This document shows positions 19,934-28,256 of a stretch of 51,197 bases of DNA, piece by piece; the stretch's first letter is position 1, and each line of letters begins with the position of its first letter. Location: NCBI GenBank assembly GCA_021787395.1, contig JAJYLZ010000022.1:1-51197 (forward strand), given 5' to 3'. A program made the translations under genes and the position numbers. The notes under the pieces are model-generated. The model did no database searches, had not been told where the DNA came from, and worked only from the letters and a program-made list of their open reading frames with translations. The DNA comes from Chloroflexota bacterium (lineage in GTDB: Bacteria > Chloroflexota > Limnocylindria > Limnocylindrales > CSP1-4).

Positions 19934-21321
19934 CCATTCCGTTCCGCCCCCGCGCCGTCACCCCCGTTCACCTCGCCATCATCGGCGCCGGCTACGTCGG
20001 CCTGACCGCCGCCGCCTGCATGGCGGAGTCGGGCCACGACGTCACCTGCGTCGAGGCGAGCCCCCGCCGGCTGGGCATGCTGCTCGAGGGGGTGATGCCC
20101 ATCTACGAGCCCGGCCTCGAGGAGATGGTGGCCAGGAACGTCGCGCTCGGGCGCCTCCGGTTCACGAGCGACGTCGCCGAGGCGATGCGCGGCACGCGCC
20201 ACGTCCTGCTGTGCGTCGGCACGCCGCCGCGGCAGGACGGCACGCCCGACCTGACGCAGATCTCGCGCGCGGCGCGCGAGGTCGCCGCGCAGGCCGCCTC
20301 GGACCTGGTGCTGATCGTCAAGAGCACGGTCCCGCCGGGCACCTGCGAGGCGATCGAGATCCTCGCGGGCGAGGCGGCGCGCCCCGGCGTCAGCGTGCAC
20401 GTGGCGTCGAACCCCGAGTTCCTCCGCGAGAGCCGGGCGGTCGAGGACTTCTTCAACCCCGACCGCATCGTGGTCGGGTCGGACGACCCGGGGATCGGCC
20501 GCGAGATCGCCGAGCTCTACCCGGCCGGCCACCCGGTCGTCGTGTGCGACCGCCGCAGCTCGGAGCTCATCAAGTACGCCGCGAACACCTTCCTCGCGGT
20601 GAAGATCTCGTTCGCCAACGAGGTCGCCGGCCTGTGCGAGCTGCTCGGCGCCGACGCGGAGCCCGTCCTCCGGGGCGTCGGCCTCGACAGCCGGATCGGG
20701 ACCGCGTTCCTGCGCCCCGGCCCGGGGTTCGGCGGCTCCTGCCTGCCCAAGGACCTCTCGGGCTTCCTGGCCACGGCCGAGTCGCTCGGCTACGCCGCCC
20801 CGGTCGCCGCGGCGGCGCTGGCCGTCAACCAGCGCGCCCCGGTCGCCGTGGTGGAGAAGCTCGAGGCGGCGCTCGGGCCGCTGGCGGGTCGTCGGATCGC
20901 CGTCCTCGGCGTGGCCTTCAAGCCGGGCACCGACGACACCAGGGACTCGCCCGCGATCGAGGTCGTCCGCGAGCTCGCGGCGCGCGGGGCCCGGGTGGCC
21001 GTCCACGACCCGATGGCGGCCGCCGACGGCCTGCCCGCGGTCACGATGCCCACGCCGCTCGACGCGATGGCCGTGGCCGACGCCCTCGTGGTCGCGACCG
21101 GCTGGCCCGAGTACGCGGCCGTCGAGCCGGAGCTCGCCCGGGACGCGATGGCCGGGAGCACGCTCGTCGATGCCTCCGGCATCCTCGACGCTGATGCCTG
21201 GGAGCGGGCCGGGTTCAGCGTCTACGGCGTGGGCGGGGGACTGCCCACCAGCGTCCGGCCCGTCATCTGGCAGCCGATCACCTGGGCGACCGGCGCCCGG
21301 GAGCCTGTCGCGGCGGGGTAG
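19930..21321 (+). CDS. UDP-glucose 6-dehydrogenase (UDP-glucose/GDP-mannose dehydrogenase family)
   Basis: A 463-residue enzyme that oxidises UDP-glucose twice with NAD to UDP-glucuronate, the usual precursor of acidic polysaccharides. The N-terminal NAD site is IIGAGYVGLTAAACMAESG. VKSTVPPGT, SNPEFLRESRAVEDF and ELIKYAANTFLA follow. The catalytic cysteine is Cys271 in FGGSCLPKDL, and the C-terminal domain has LGVAFKPGTDDTRDSPAIEV. A member of the same family acting on another hexose nucleotide is possible, but the motif set fits UDP-glucose best. ATG 19930 overlaps the exporter stop. The nucleotide-sugar epimerase at 23547-24569 could use its product. Confidence 0.93.
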   Translation: MTIPFRPRAVTPVHLAIIGAGYVGLTAAACMAESGHDVTCVEASPRRLGMLLEGVMPIYEPGLEEMVARNVALGRLRFTSDVAEAMRGTRHVLLCVGTPPRQDGTPDLTQISRAAREVAAQAASDLVLIVKSTVPPGTCEAIEILAGEAARPGVSVHVASNPEFLRESRAVEDFFNPDRIVVGSDDPGIGREIAELYPAGHPVVVCDRRSSELIKYAANTFLAVKISFANEVAGLCELLGADAEPVLRGVGLDSRIGTAFLRPGPGFGGSCLPKDLSGFLATAESLGYAAPVAAAALAVNQRAPVAVVEKLEAALGPLAGRRIAVLGVAFKPGTDDTRDSPAIEVVRELAARGARVAVHDPMAAADGLPAVTMPTPLDAMAVADALVVATGWPEYAAVEPELARDAMAGSTLVDASGILDADAWERAGFSVYGVGGGLPTSVRPVIWQPITWATGAREPVAAG

Positions 21322-21332
21322 CGCAGGCCGCG

Positions 21333-21341
21333 TGCTACGCT
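21333..21341 (+). promoter_or_regulatory. Extended -10 of the histidine kinase gene (leaderless)
   Basis: TGC plus TACGCT (21333-21341) lies 7 nt before the ATG at 21349, so the predicted first transcribed base is the A of the start codon. No Shine-Dalgarno sequence is present. This suggests that the two-component genes have their own leaderless transcript rather than relying on read-through from the glycan operon. Confidence 0.5.
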
Positions 21342-21348
21342 CGGCCGG

Positions 21349-22827
21349 ATGGCTGGAGAAGGCGTGACGGCTCGCTTCCGCGGTCGCGCGTGGTCGTCCC
21401 TCAGCCTGACCGCGCGCCTCATGGTCCTCCACGCGCTGACGCTGGTGGTGGCGATGGTCGCGGTCCTGGCCATCGTGGGGGTCACGTTCTCGAACACCTC
21501 GATGAACTCGATCGACCAGCAGATGGCCGACGACGTCCGCGAGTACCTCCAGGGCGCGGCGGCGCGCCCGGCGACCCAGAGCCTGCAAGACTTCACCTCG
21601 GCCTACCTCGCCCAGTTCCCCGGCCTGCTCGAGGGGTCCCACCTGGTGGTCGAGCTCGCCGGGACGCCCGCCGCGGCCAGCCCGAACTCGGCCGCGATCC
21701 TCCAGGACGCCCGCCTCGGCGCGATCCTGGCAGCCCCTCCCGCCGGGCAGCTCACCCAGGAGCTCGCGATCGCGTCGCGGCAGTACCGCCTGCTCGCCAG
21801 CCCGATCCTGCTCGACGGTGGCTCCGCCGGGACGGTGGTGGCCCTCCACAGCCTGGCCCGGATGCAGGGCCAGGTCCAGAACGTGCTGCTGCTCACCGGC
21901 GGGGAGGCCCTCGCCGCGGTGCTGCTCGCGGTGTTCAGCACCTGGTTCGTGCTGCGCCGCGTCGTCCGCGTCGTGGCCGAGGTCACCGACACGGCCGAGG
22001 CGATCACGACCCTCGGCCCGGACCGCCGGCTGGAGGAGCGGAGGCCCGACGACGACGAGATCGGGCGGCTCGTCCACACGTTCAACGGCATGCTCGACCG
22101 CCTGGACCGGGCCTCGCAGGCGCAGCGCCGGCTCCTGTCCGACGTGTCGCACCAGATGCGCACGCCGCTCACCGTGATGCGCGGCCACCTCGAGGTCGCC
22201 CGTCGGACCGGCGTGTCCGACCAGGCCGAGACGCTGGCGACGATCGACCTCGTGCTCGACGAGCTGGACCACACGAGCGCGCTGGTCGACCGCCTGCTCA
22301 TCCTGGGCCGGTCGCTGGAGCCGGACTTCATCCAGTCGGAGCCGGTCGAGCTGCGGGCGTTCCTGGCCGACCTCCACACGGCCGTCCAGCCGCTGGCGCC
22401 AAGGCACTGGGCGCTCGACGCCGTCCCGGGCGTCGTCGTGCTCGTGGACCGCGAGAAGCTCCGGGGCGCGCTCCTCAATCTCGTCGACAACGCGATCAAG
22501 GCGACGAAGCCGGGCGACACGATCGCGATCGGGGCGGCCGCCGGTCCGGGCGGCACCGTGGTGCTCTCCGTCGCGGACAGCGGCAAGGGGATCCCGGTCG
22601 AGCTCCACGAGCGGATCTTCGGCCGCTTCGAGCGGGGCGCCCGGGCGGACGAGCGCGGCGCCGGCCTGGGGCTCGCGATCGTCAAGGCCGTGGCCGAGGC
22701 GCACGGCGGCAGCGTGGGCCTCGAGAGCGCGGCGGGCGCCGGCTGCACCATCCGCATCACCCTGCCGGCCGGACGGGTCATCCCGATGGGCGGCCCGGCG
22801 ATGACCGACGAGGCGGTGGCCTGGTGA
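21349..22827 (+). CDS. Membrane sensor histidine kinase (HAMP-HisKA-HATPase)
   Basis: A 492-residue sensor. Transmembrane helices at about 24-46 and 178-202 enclose a 130-residue extracytoplasmic region with no domain I recognise. A HAMP linker follows (203-255). The H-box SDVSHQMRTPL places the phosphorylated His at 268. The ATPase domain has LLNLVDNAIKAT (N-box), VADSGKGIP (G1), IFGRFERG (F-box) and GAGLGLAIVKA (G2). Its stop overlaps the GTG of the response regulator (GTGA), with the kinase first, which is the less common order. The signal is unknown. The location next to the glycan operon suggests envelope control, without proof. Confidence 0.93.
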   Translation: MAGEGVTARFRGRAWSSLSLTARLMVLHALTLVVAMVAVLAIVGVTFSNTSMNSIDQQMADDVREYLQGAAARPATQSLQDFTSAYLAQFPGLLEGSHLVVELAGTPAAASPNSAAILQDARLGAILAAPPAGQLTQELAIASRQYRLLASPILLDGGSAGTVVALHSLARMQGQVQNVLLLTGGEALAAVLLAVFSTWFVLRRVVRVVAEVTDTAEAITTLGPDRRLEERRPDDDEIGRLVHTFNGMLDRLDRASQAQRRLLSDVSHQMRTPLTVMRGHLEVARRTGVSDQAETLATIDLVLDELDHTSALVDRLLILGRSLEPDFIQSEPVELRAFLADLHTAVQPLAPRHWALDAVPGVVVLVDREKLRGALLNLVDNAIKATKPGDTIAIGAAAGPGGTVVLSVADSGKGIPVELHERIFGRFERGARADERGAGLGLAIVKAVAEAHGGSVGLESAAGAGCTIRITLPAGRVIPMGGPAMTDEAVAW

Positions 22828-23507
22828 ACGTGCTGATCGTCGAGGACGACCCCCGTATCACCTCGTTCCTCGCCAAGGGGCTCAAGGCCGAGGGGCACGC
22901 GACGATCGCCGTGGCCGACGGCGACGAGGCCTACGAGATCGCCGAGATGCCGGTGGCCGACTACGACCTGGTGCTCCTCGACCTGGGGCTGCCCGGGACG
23001 CACGGGCTGCGGGTCCTGGAGGCGCTCCGCCGGACCCATCCGGAGGTCCCCGTGATCGTCCTGACCGCGCGCGACGACCTCGACACCAAGGTCCGGGGGC
23101 TCGACGCCGGCGCGGCGGACTACGTCACCAAGCCCTACGCGTTCGAGGAGCTGCTGGCGCGGATGCGGGCGGCCGTGCGGGCGCGGGACCAGGCCGTGTC
23201 CAACCAGCTGGTCGTCGGAGACCTCCGCCTGGATCTGCTGACGAAGGTCGCCTGGCGGGCCGGGCGGCGGATCGACCTCTCGGTGCGCGAGTGGACGCTG
23301 CTGGAGTACTTCATGCGGCACCCCGACCAGGTCCTCTCGCGGGCCCAGATCCTGAACCACGTCTGGGAGGTGGACTTCGAGCCCGGCAGCAACGTGGTCG
23401 ACGTGTACGTCGGGTACCTGCGCCGCAAGCTCAACGCCCCGGGGCTGACCCCGCTGCTCCAGGCGCTCCGCGGCGCCGGATACCGGCTGGTGCCCCCGGA
23501 GGGCTGA
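22824..23507 (+). CDS. OmpR/PhoB-family response regulator
   Basis: A 227-residue DNA-binding regulator. The receiver domain has the acidic pair in IVEDDPR, the phosphorylation site Asp53 in LLDLGLPG, LTARDD and TKPYAFEELLARM. The C-terminal winged helix (about 130-224) has REWTLLEYFMRHPDQVLSRA, VDVYVGYLRRKL and RGAGYRL, typical of OmpR effectors. The GTG at 22824 overlaps the kinase stop, so the two are translationally coupled. Its targets cannot be read from this window. Confidence 0.94.
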   Translation: MNVLIVEDDPRITSFLAKGLKAEGHATIAVADGDEAYEIAEMPVADYDLVLLDLGLPGTHGLRVLEALRRTHPEVPVIVLTARDDLDTKVRGLDAGAADYVTKPYAFEELLARMRAAVRARDQAVSNQLVVGDLRLDLLTKVAWRAGRRIDLSVREWTLLEYFMRHPDQVLSRAQILNHVWEVDFEPGSNVVDVYVGYLRRKLNAPGLTPLLQALRGAGYRLVPPEG

Positions 23508-23508
23508 G

Positions 23509-23536
23509 CGCCCCCGGTTCCCCGCGCTCCGGGGCG
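23509..23536. terminator. Weak hairpin between convergent response regulator and epimerase genes
   Basis: A GC-rich inverted repeat (23509-23517 with 23529-23536) with one bulge lies in the 39-base gap. It may serve both genes. There is no clear T-run on either side. Confidence 0.35.
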
Positions 23537-23546
23537 GAGACGGCGC

Positions 23547-24569
23547 CTACGCGGCCGACCGTCGGGTCGCAGACGCGGCCGCGCCGCGCTCGCGGAGCCA
23601 GTCCACCTCCCGGCGGTAGCCGTCGAGGAACGTCACGCGCGGCGCCCAGCCGAGGAGCGTCCGGGCCCGCGAGCCGTCGGCGCTGGTGTGGCGGACGTCG
23701 CCGCGCGCGAAGGGCTGCCGGGCGATCTGCAGCGGGAGGTCGACGAGGCCCTGCAGCAGGTCGAACACCTCGAGCAGGCTGATCCGGGTCCCGCCGCCGA
23801 CGTTGATCGCGAGGCCCGCCGCCCCCGGCGCCTCCGCGGCCCGGACGGTCGCGTCCACGACGTCGTCGATGTACGTGAAGTCACGGCTCTGGGTGCCGTC
23901 GCCCAGCAGCTCGATGGGCCGCCCCTCGAGCGCCGCCTCCGCGAAGCGCCGGAGGCCCAGGTCCGGCCGCTGGCCGGGGCCGTACACGGTGAAGTAGCGG
24001 AGCGCGACGGTCTCCAGCCGGGGTCCGTTCGCCTCGAGGCACAGCCGCTCGGCCTCGAGCTTGGTCCGCCCGTACGGCGAGATGGGCGCGGGGGTGCCCG
24101 ATTCCCTGAACGGGAGCGGCGCGTCGCCGTAGACCGAGGACGAGGAGGCGTACACGAGGCGCCGCATCGAGGGCGCGGCCGCGGCACCGTCGAGCAGGCG
24201 GCGGGTGGCCTCCACGTTGTCGTGCCAGTAGCGGTCCTCGATCTCGAAGCTGGGGCGGACGCCCGGCCGACCGGCCAGGTGGAACGCGGCGGAGGCGCCG
24301 TCGAGGAGCTGTGCGAGCGGGAGGTCCACGAGGTCGCCCTCGACGTGCGTGTACCCGGGGCGGGCCGTGAGCGCGGCCGTGCGCTCGCGCTTCTCGCGCA
24401 CCTCGTAGCTGTCCGTGTAGGCGTCGATGCCCACGACTCGGCAGCCGCGGTCGAGCAGGCGATGGGCGACCTGCGAGCCGATGAACCCGGCCGCGCCGGT
24501 CACGACGCAGGTGCTGGAGGGGCCAGTGAGGGCAGGCGGGAGTCCGCGCGAGAGGTTGTCCGAATCCAT
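23547..24569 (-). CDS. NAD-dependent nucleotide-sugar epimerase (extended SDR, GalE/UDP-glucuronate 4-epimerase-like)
   Basis: A 340-residue extended short-chain dehydrogenase. The cofactor motif GAAGFIG is at residues 25-31. The catalytic set is Ser142-145 in ASSSSVYGD with Tyr166 and Lys170 in SPYGRTK. RYFTVYGPGQRPD, SRDFTYIDDVVDA and a C-terminal LGWAPRVTF are typical of enzymes acting on UDP-hexoses. RPGVRPSFE recalls UDP-glucuronate 4-epimerases, which would match the UDP-glucose dehydrogenase 2 kb upstream: together they would give UDP-galacturonate. The ATG at 24569 was preferred to an in-frame GTG at 24578. Neither has a clear ribosome binding site. Confidence 0.85.
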   Translation of the reverse strand: MDSDNLSRGLPPALTGPSSTCVVTGAAGFIGSQVAHRLLDRGCRVVGIDAYTDSYEVREKRERTAALTARPGYTHVEGDLVDLPLAQLLDGASAAFHLAGRPGVRPSFEIEDRYWHDNVEATRRLLDGAAAAPSMRRLVYASSSSVYGDAPLPFRESGTPAPISPYGRTKLEAERLCLEANGPRLETVALRYFTVYGPGQRPDLGLRRFAEAALEGRPIELLGDGTQSRDFTYIDDVVDATVRAAEAPGAAGLAINVGGGTRISLLEVFDLLQGLVDLPLQIARQPFARGDVRHTSADGSRARTLLGWAPRVTFLDGYRREVDWLRERGAAASATRRSAA

Positions 24570-24850
24570 GGCCGTCACGGTGGCAGCCGGCGCTGAGCAG
24601 GCGATGAGCGATCGATGAGACGCCCCTCATGGACGCGGTCCCCGGGGGCGTCGCGCTCCGGCCCACGGCATCGGGCGGCTGCCGCACGGCGTCCGCGCCA
24701 TGCTCGCAGCGTCGCGGGCGTTCTGCGAGGAGGTTCGGGCGGCGCCGTTCATCGAGCTGCTCGACGATCTCCTTGCAGACCCGCGGCCGGCCGCGGCGCG
24801 CGGCGCCCGGCCGCTTGACGCGGCGGGGCGCCCCTGACGCTCGCCGACCG
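24570..24850. other. Intergenic region with doubtful small ORF and palindrome
   Basis: Between the epimerase and pgi genes I see no firm gene. A plus-strand frame from ATG 24700 to a stop at 24835-24837 would give 45 residues beginning MLAASRAFCEEVRAAPF with high third-position GC. It has no ribosome binding site and overlaps the hairpin that probably ends pgi, so it may be a gene remnant or chance. A perfect 16-bp DNA palindrome lies at 24781-24796. Confidence 0.35.
24783..24814 (-). terminator. Probable pgi terminator hairpin
   Basis: An 8-bp stem (24783-24790 with 24807-24814) encloses a 16-nt loop that is itself GC-rich and partly self-complementary. It lies 36 bases beyond the pgi stop. 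No U-tract. Confidence 0.4.
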
Positions 24851-26503
24851 CTACGCCCGCCGGCGCAGCACCCGATAGCGGCGGATCAGCGCGGACGTCG
24901 AGCCGTCGTGGCCGTCGGCGGCGGGGTCCTCCGCGGCCACCAGCTCGGCGTTGATCCGGGTCGCCAGCACCTTGCCCAGCTCCACGCCCCACTGGTCGAA
25001 GCTGTCGATGCCCCAGATCGCCCCCTGCACGAACACCTTGTGCTCGTACAGCGCGACGAGCGTCCCGAGGGTCCGCGGCGTGAGCCTGTCGGCCAGGATC
25101 ACCGAGGTCGGCCGGTTGCCCTCGAACACGCGGGCGTTGACCTGGTGCTCGGGGACGCCGGCCGCCACCACCTCCTCGCGCGTCTTGCCGAACGCGAACG
25201 CCTCGGCCTGCGCGAACAGGTTGGCCATCAGCAGGTCGTGGTGCGGGCCGATCTCGGTGGTCGGGTTGATGAACCCGATGAGGTCGGCGGGCACGATGTG
25301 GGTGCCCTGGTGGAGCAGCTGGTAGTAGGCGTGCTGGCCGTTCGTGCCGGCGGTGCCCCACACGATCGGCCCGGTGGCGTACGCGACGCGCGACCCGTCG
25401 AGGCGCACGGACTTGCCGTCGGACTCCATGTCCAGCTGCTGGAGGTAGGCCGGGAACCGGTTGAGCTCCTGGCTGTAGGGCAGGACCGCGTGGCTCTCGA
25501 AGCCGAAGAAGTTGCCGTACCAGACGCCCAGCAGGGCCATGATGACCGGCAGGTTCTGGTCCAGGGGCGCGGTCCGGAAGTGGTCGTCCATGTCGCGGAA
25601 GCCCGCGAGCATGGAGCGGAAGTCGTCGGGGCCGATGGCGATCATCAGCGACAGGCCGATCGCCGAGTCCATCGAGTACCGGCCGCCGACCCAGTCCCAG
25701 AACCCGAACATGTTGGCGGTGTCGATGCCGAACGCCTGCACCTTGTCCGCGTTGGTACTGACCGCCACGAAGTGGCGCGCGACGGCGGCCTCGTCGTCGC
25801 CCAGGCCGGCCAGCAGCCACTCGCGGGCGGAGGTCGCGTTGGTGATCGTCTCGACCGTGGTGAACGTCTTGGACGACACGATGAACAGCGTCTCGGCGGG
25901 GTCGAGGTCGCCGACCGCGTCGCGCAGGTCGGTGCCGTCCACGTTGGACACGAACCGGAAGCGCATCGAGCGGTCGGAGTAGTGGCGCAGGGCCTCGGCC
26001 GCCATCGCCGGGCCGAGGTCCGAGCCGCCGATGCCGATGTTGACCACGTTCTTGATGCGCCGGCCCGTGTGCCCCCGCCACTCGCCGTCCCGAACGCGGA
26101 CCGCGAAGTCGGCCATCCGGTCGAGCACCTCGTGCACCTCGGCCGCCACGTCCTGGCCGTCCACGACGAGGCGGGCGTCGCGCGGGAGGCGCAGCGCCGT
26201 GTGGAGCACCGAGCGGTTCTCGGTGACGTTGATGCGGGCGCCCGCGAACATCGCCTCGCGGCGCGCCTCGACGCCGGCGGTCCGGGCCAGCTCGAGCAGC
26301 AGCGGCAGCGTGTCCGCCGTGATGCGGTGCTTGGAGTAGTCGAGGAACAGGCCGGCGCCCTCGGCGGTGAACCGCGAGGCCCGCCCCGAGTCGGCGGCGA
26401 ACAGGTCCCGGAGGTGGACGTCGCGAACGGCGTCGACGTGGGCGCGCAGGGCGGCCCAGGCGGGGGTCTGGTCGATGGGCAGGGCAGCGGAGGAGTCGGT
26501 CAT
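24851..26503 (-). CDS. pgi: Glucose-6-phosphate isomerase
   Basis: A 550-residue enzyme of the long bacterial/eukaryotic PGI type, interconverting glucose-6-phosphate and fructose-6-phosphate. Motifs seen are [32 protein letters not shown] (phosphate site), [13 protein letters not shown], the PGI signature region around [16 protein letters not shown], and [19 protein letters not shown] near the C-terminus with the conserved Lys and catalytic Gln/His residues. ATG 26503 lies 9 nt after a TACGCT hexamer and has no Shine-Dalgarno sequence. It supplies fructose-6-phosphate to glycolysis and hexose phosphates for the glycan pathway. Confidence 0.97.
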   Translation of the reverse strand: MTDSSAALPIDQTPAWAALRAHVDAVRDVHLRDLFAADSGRASRFTAEGAGLFLDYSKHRITADTLPLLLELARTAGVEARREAMFAGARINVTENRSVLHTALRLPRDARLVVDGQDVAAEVHEVLDRMADFAVRVRDGEWRGHTGRRIKNVVNIGIGGSDLGPAMAAEALRHYSDRSMRFRFVSNVDGTDLRDAVGDLDPAETLFIVSSKTFTTVETITNATSAREWLLAGLGDDEAAVARHFVAVSTNADKVQAFGIDTANMFGFWDWVGGRYSMDSAIGLSLMIAIGPDDFRSMLAGFRDMDDHFRTAPLDQNLPVIMALLGVWYGNFFGFESHAVLPYSQELNRFPAYLQQLDMESDGKSVRLDGSRVAYATGPIVWGTAGTNGQHAYYQLLHQGTHIVPADLIGFINPTTEIGPHHDLLMANLFAQAEAFAFGKTREEVVAAGVPEHQVNARVFEGNRPTSVILADRLTPRTLGTLVALYEHKVFVQGAIWGIDSFDQWGVELGKVLATRINAELVAAEDPAADGHDGSTSALIRRYRVLRRRA

Positions 26504-26512
26504 GGCACGCCA

Positions 26513-26518
26513 AGCGTA
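26513..26518 (-). promoter_or_regulatory. -10-like TACGCT directly before pgi (near-leaderless)
   Basis: On the minus strand TACGCT (26518 to 26513) ends 9 nt before the pgi ATG at 26503. Initiation 6-7 nt downstream would place the start codon within the first few bases of the mRNA. Confidence 0.45.
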
Positions 26519-26598
26519 CGACGCTCGTACCGACTGCGCCCCCCGGCGTCGGGCGCCGCCGCCGATCTCGCGGCCGAGCGGCCGGTACCGCGCTGAGC

Positions 26599-26634
26599 GA
26601 CTCGGCTCCGCCCGTGCACAGGCGGAGCCGAGTC
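26599..26634 (-). terminator. Hairpin terminator of the GYD-domain gene
   Basis: A perfect 14-bp stem (26599-26612 with 26621-26634) with an 8-nt loop lies 62 bases after the GYD stop and upstream of pgi. No U-run follows. Confidence 0.65.
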
Positions 26635-26696
26635 ACGTCGCGTTGGCTGCAGCGTTCCGAGCGGTCCTCGGGATGACCGCCGGACCGCGCCGCCCC

Positions 26697-27017
26697 TCAG
26701 GCGCCCGGGGCTCGGTAGGACGGCTTGTGGCCCGATGCGCGGTCGAGCTCCTCGGGCGTCAGCAGCACCGTGGTCCGCGTGTGGACGGCGCCGGTGGACG
26801 AGGTCCGCAGGGCGAGGGCAGCGGCGGCTGTGTTGTCCGGCAGCTCGCCGATGATGAAGAAGTCGTCGCTGCCGAAGGCGAAGTGGTACGACTCCAGCGT
26901 GCCGCCCACCGACGCGAAGCCGTCCCGGATCACCTCCACGCGACTGGTGCCGCCCTCCTCTGCGAGGCCCTTCGCGCCAGCTGCGGTGAAGGTGCCGGTG
27001 AACAGGTACTTGGGCAT
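26697..27017 (-). CDS. GYD-domain protein
   Basis: A 106-residue small protein. MPKYLFTGTFTAAGAKGL at the N-terminus and the central FAFGSDDFFIIGELPDN fit the GYD family, a dimeric alpha/beta-barrel-like fold of unknown function. The start is ATG 27017, with AGGAGG 6 nt upstream. It stands alone with its own terminator. The function is unknown. Relatives are annotated only by domain name. Confidence 0.85.
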   Translation of the reverse strand: MPKYLFTGTFTAAGAKGLAEEGGTSRVEVIRDGFASVGGTLESYHFAFGSDDFFIIGELPDNTAAAALALRTSSTGAVHTRTTVLLTPEELDRASGHKPSYRAPGA

Positions 27018-27181
27018 CGCCGACCTCCTGCCGCGGGGCATCCGATGGGACGCGAGCCGGGCCGCGGCCGGTGCAGCATAACGAGGCCCCCGGCCTCCGG
27101 GAACCCACCGCCGGCTCGCGCTTGCGGGCCACCGGCTCGCGGACGCAGCTCTGGCTCACGCCTGCGGGCTAACCCGGCCGA

Positions 27182-27187
27182 TATCAT
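27182..27187 (+). promoter_or_regulatory. -10-like TATCAT before the GNAT gene
   Basis: TATCAT ends 10 nt before the ATG at 27198. No Shine-Dalgarno sequence lies between them, so the transcript is probably leaderless or has a leader of 3-4 nt. Confidence 0.4.
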
Positions 27188-27197
27188 CGGGGGCGCC

Positions 27198-28097
27198 ATG
27201 GAGGCGCCGCTTCCCCCGGGGTTCACGTTGCGCGCGGCGGGCCCGGCCGACGTTCCCGCGATCGTCGGGCTGGTCTCCGCCTGCGAGATGGCGAACGATG
27301 GCGCGAGCGAGGCCGACGCCTCGGACGTCGAGCAGTCGCTTGCCGTGGCCGGGGAGCACGGCACCGTCGTGGTCACCGGGCGGGACGGGTCGCTCGCGGC
27401 CTGGGCGACCGAGGCGGGGGGTCGGGCGGAGGTGGACGTCCGACCCGGCGATCGGGGGCGCGGGCTCGGCGGCTGGCTGCTCACGTGGGCGGAGGACCGG
27501 GCGCGCGAGACCGGTGAACGCCGTGTGCGCCAGACCGTGACCGACGGCGACCGCGCGGCGCACGCCCTGTTCGCCTCGCGCGGATACCAGCGTGCCCACA
27601 CAGCGTGGATCCTCGAGATGCCCCTCCCCGAGGCGCGGCCGCGGGTGGACGTCCCGCCGGGCCTCTCCATCCGGGCCTTCGAGCCGGGCGACGAGCCGGC
27701 CGCGTACCGTCTGGTCGAGGACGCGTTCAACGAGTGGCCGGGGCGCGAGCCGTCCACGCTCGAGTGGTGGGAGGCCAACGTGTTCGGCCACCCCGCGTTC
27801 TCGCCGTCGCTCTCGCGGCTGGCGTTCGACGGTGCGGACCTGGTGGGGGTCGCGCTCGCGGCCGACTACGCGGGGCTGCCGGACGGCTGGGTGTCCCAGC
27901 TCGCGACCCGGGCGAGCCACCGGCATCGCGGCATCGCCCGCGCCCTGCTCCAGGCGTCGTTCGCCGCCTTCCACGACCGCGGGCGCCGGATGGTGGCGCT
28001 GTCGACGGACTCGCGCACCGGGGCCCTGACCCTGTACGAGCGGCTCGGGATGCGGATCCGCCGGTCGTACACCAGCTGGACGAAGGACCTGCGCTGA
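27198..28097 (+). CDS. Tandem GNAT acetyltransferase (two domains)
   Basis: A 299-residue protein with two GNAT folds. The first (about 1-145) has the acetyl-CoA loop RPGDRGRGLGGWLL and ALFASRGYQRAHTAW. The second (about 152-299) has ASHRHRGIARALL and LYERLGMRIRRSY. This double arrangement resembles mycothiol synthase-like and related tandem acetyltransferases, but nothing identifies the substrate, and no other mycothiol gene is visible. It begins a plus-strand block ahead of lepA, separated from it by a GC-rich tandem repeat. Confidence 0.85.
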   Translation: MEAPLPPGFTLRAAGPADVPAIVGLVSACEMANDGASEADASDVEQSLAVAGEHGTVVVTGRDGSLAAWATEAGGRAEVDVRPGDRGRGLGGWLLTWAEDRARETGERRVRQTVTDGDRAAHALFASRGYQRAHTAWILEMPLPEARPRVDVPPGLSIRAFEPGDEPAAYRLVEDAFNEWPGREPSTLEWWEANVFGHPAFSPSLSRLAFDGADLVGVALAADYAGLPDGWVSQLATRASHRHRGIARALLQASFAAFHDRGRRMVALSTDSRTGALTLYERLGMRIRRSYTSWTKDLR

Positions 28098-28150
28098 GGC
28101 GCGCCAGTGTGCCGGCGGTCGCCGGTACGCCCCCGGCCGCGCCAGGCTCA

Positions 28151-28205
28151 CCGGGCCGCCGAGCCGCCGGGCCGCCGAGCCGCCGAGGCCGCCGAGCCGC
28201 CGCCC
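28151..28205. repeat. GC-rich tandem repeat upstream of lepA
   Basis: Imperfect repeats of a unit close to GCCGCCGAG (with GCCGCCGGG variants) run about five to six times through the gap between the GNAT gene and the lepA promoter. It is a likely slippage tract. Confidence 0.7.
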
Positions 28206-28241
28206 CCGCACCGGCGCGCGGACGCGGCGACCCATCGCCGG

Positions 28242-28247
28242 TAGACT
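28242..28247 (+). promoter_or_regulatory. -10-like TAGACT before lepA (near-leaderless)
   Basis: TAGACT ends 9 nt before the GTG at 28257. The same hexamer serves hrcA, where a perfect -35 supports it. No Shine-Dalgarno sequence precedes lepA. Confidence 0.45.
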
Positions 28248-28256
28248 CCGGTCGCC

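Noticed and set aside
24700-24837. A 45-residue plus-strand gene
   Set aside because: It has no ribosome binding site or recognisable family, and it overlaps the hairpin that probably terminates pgi. It is kept only as a note in the intergenic entry.
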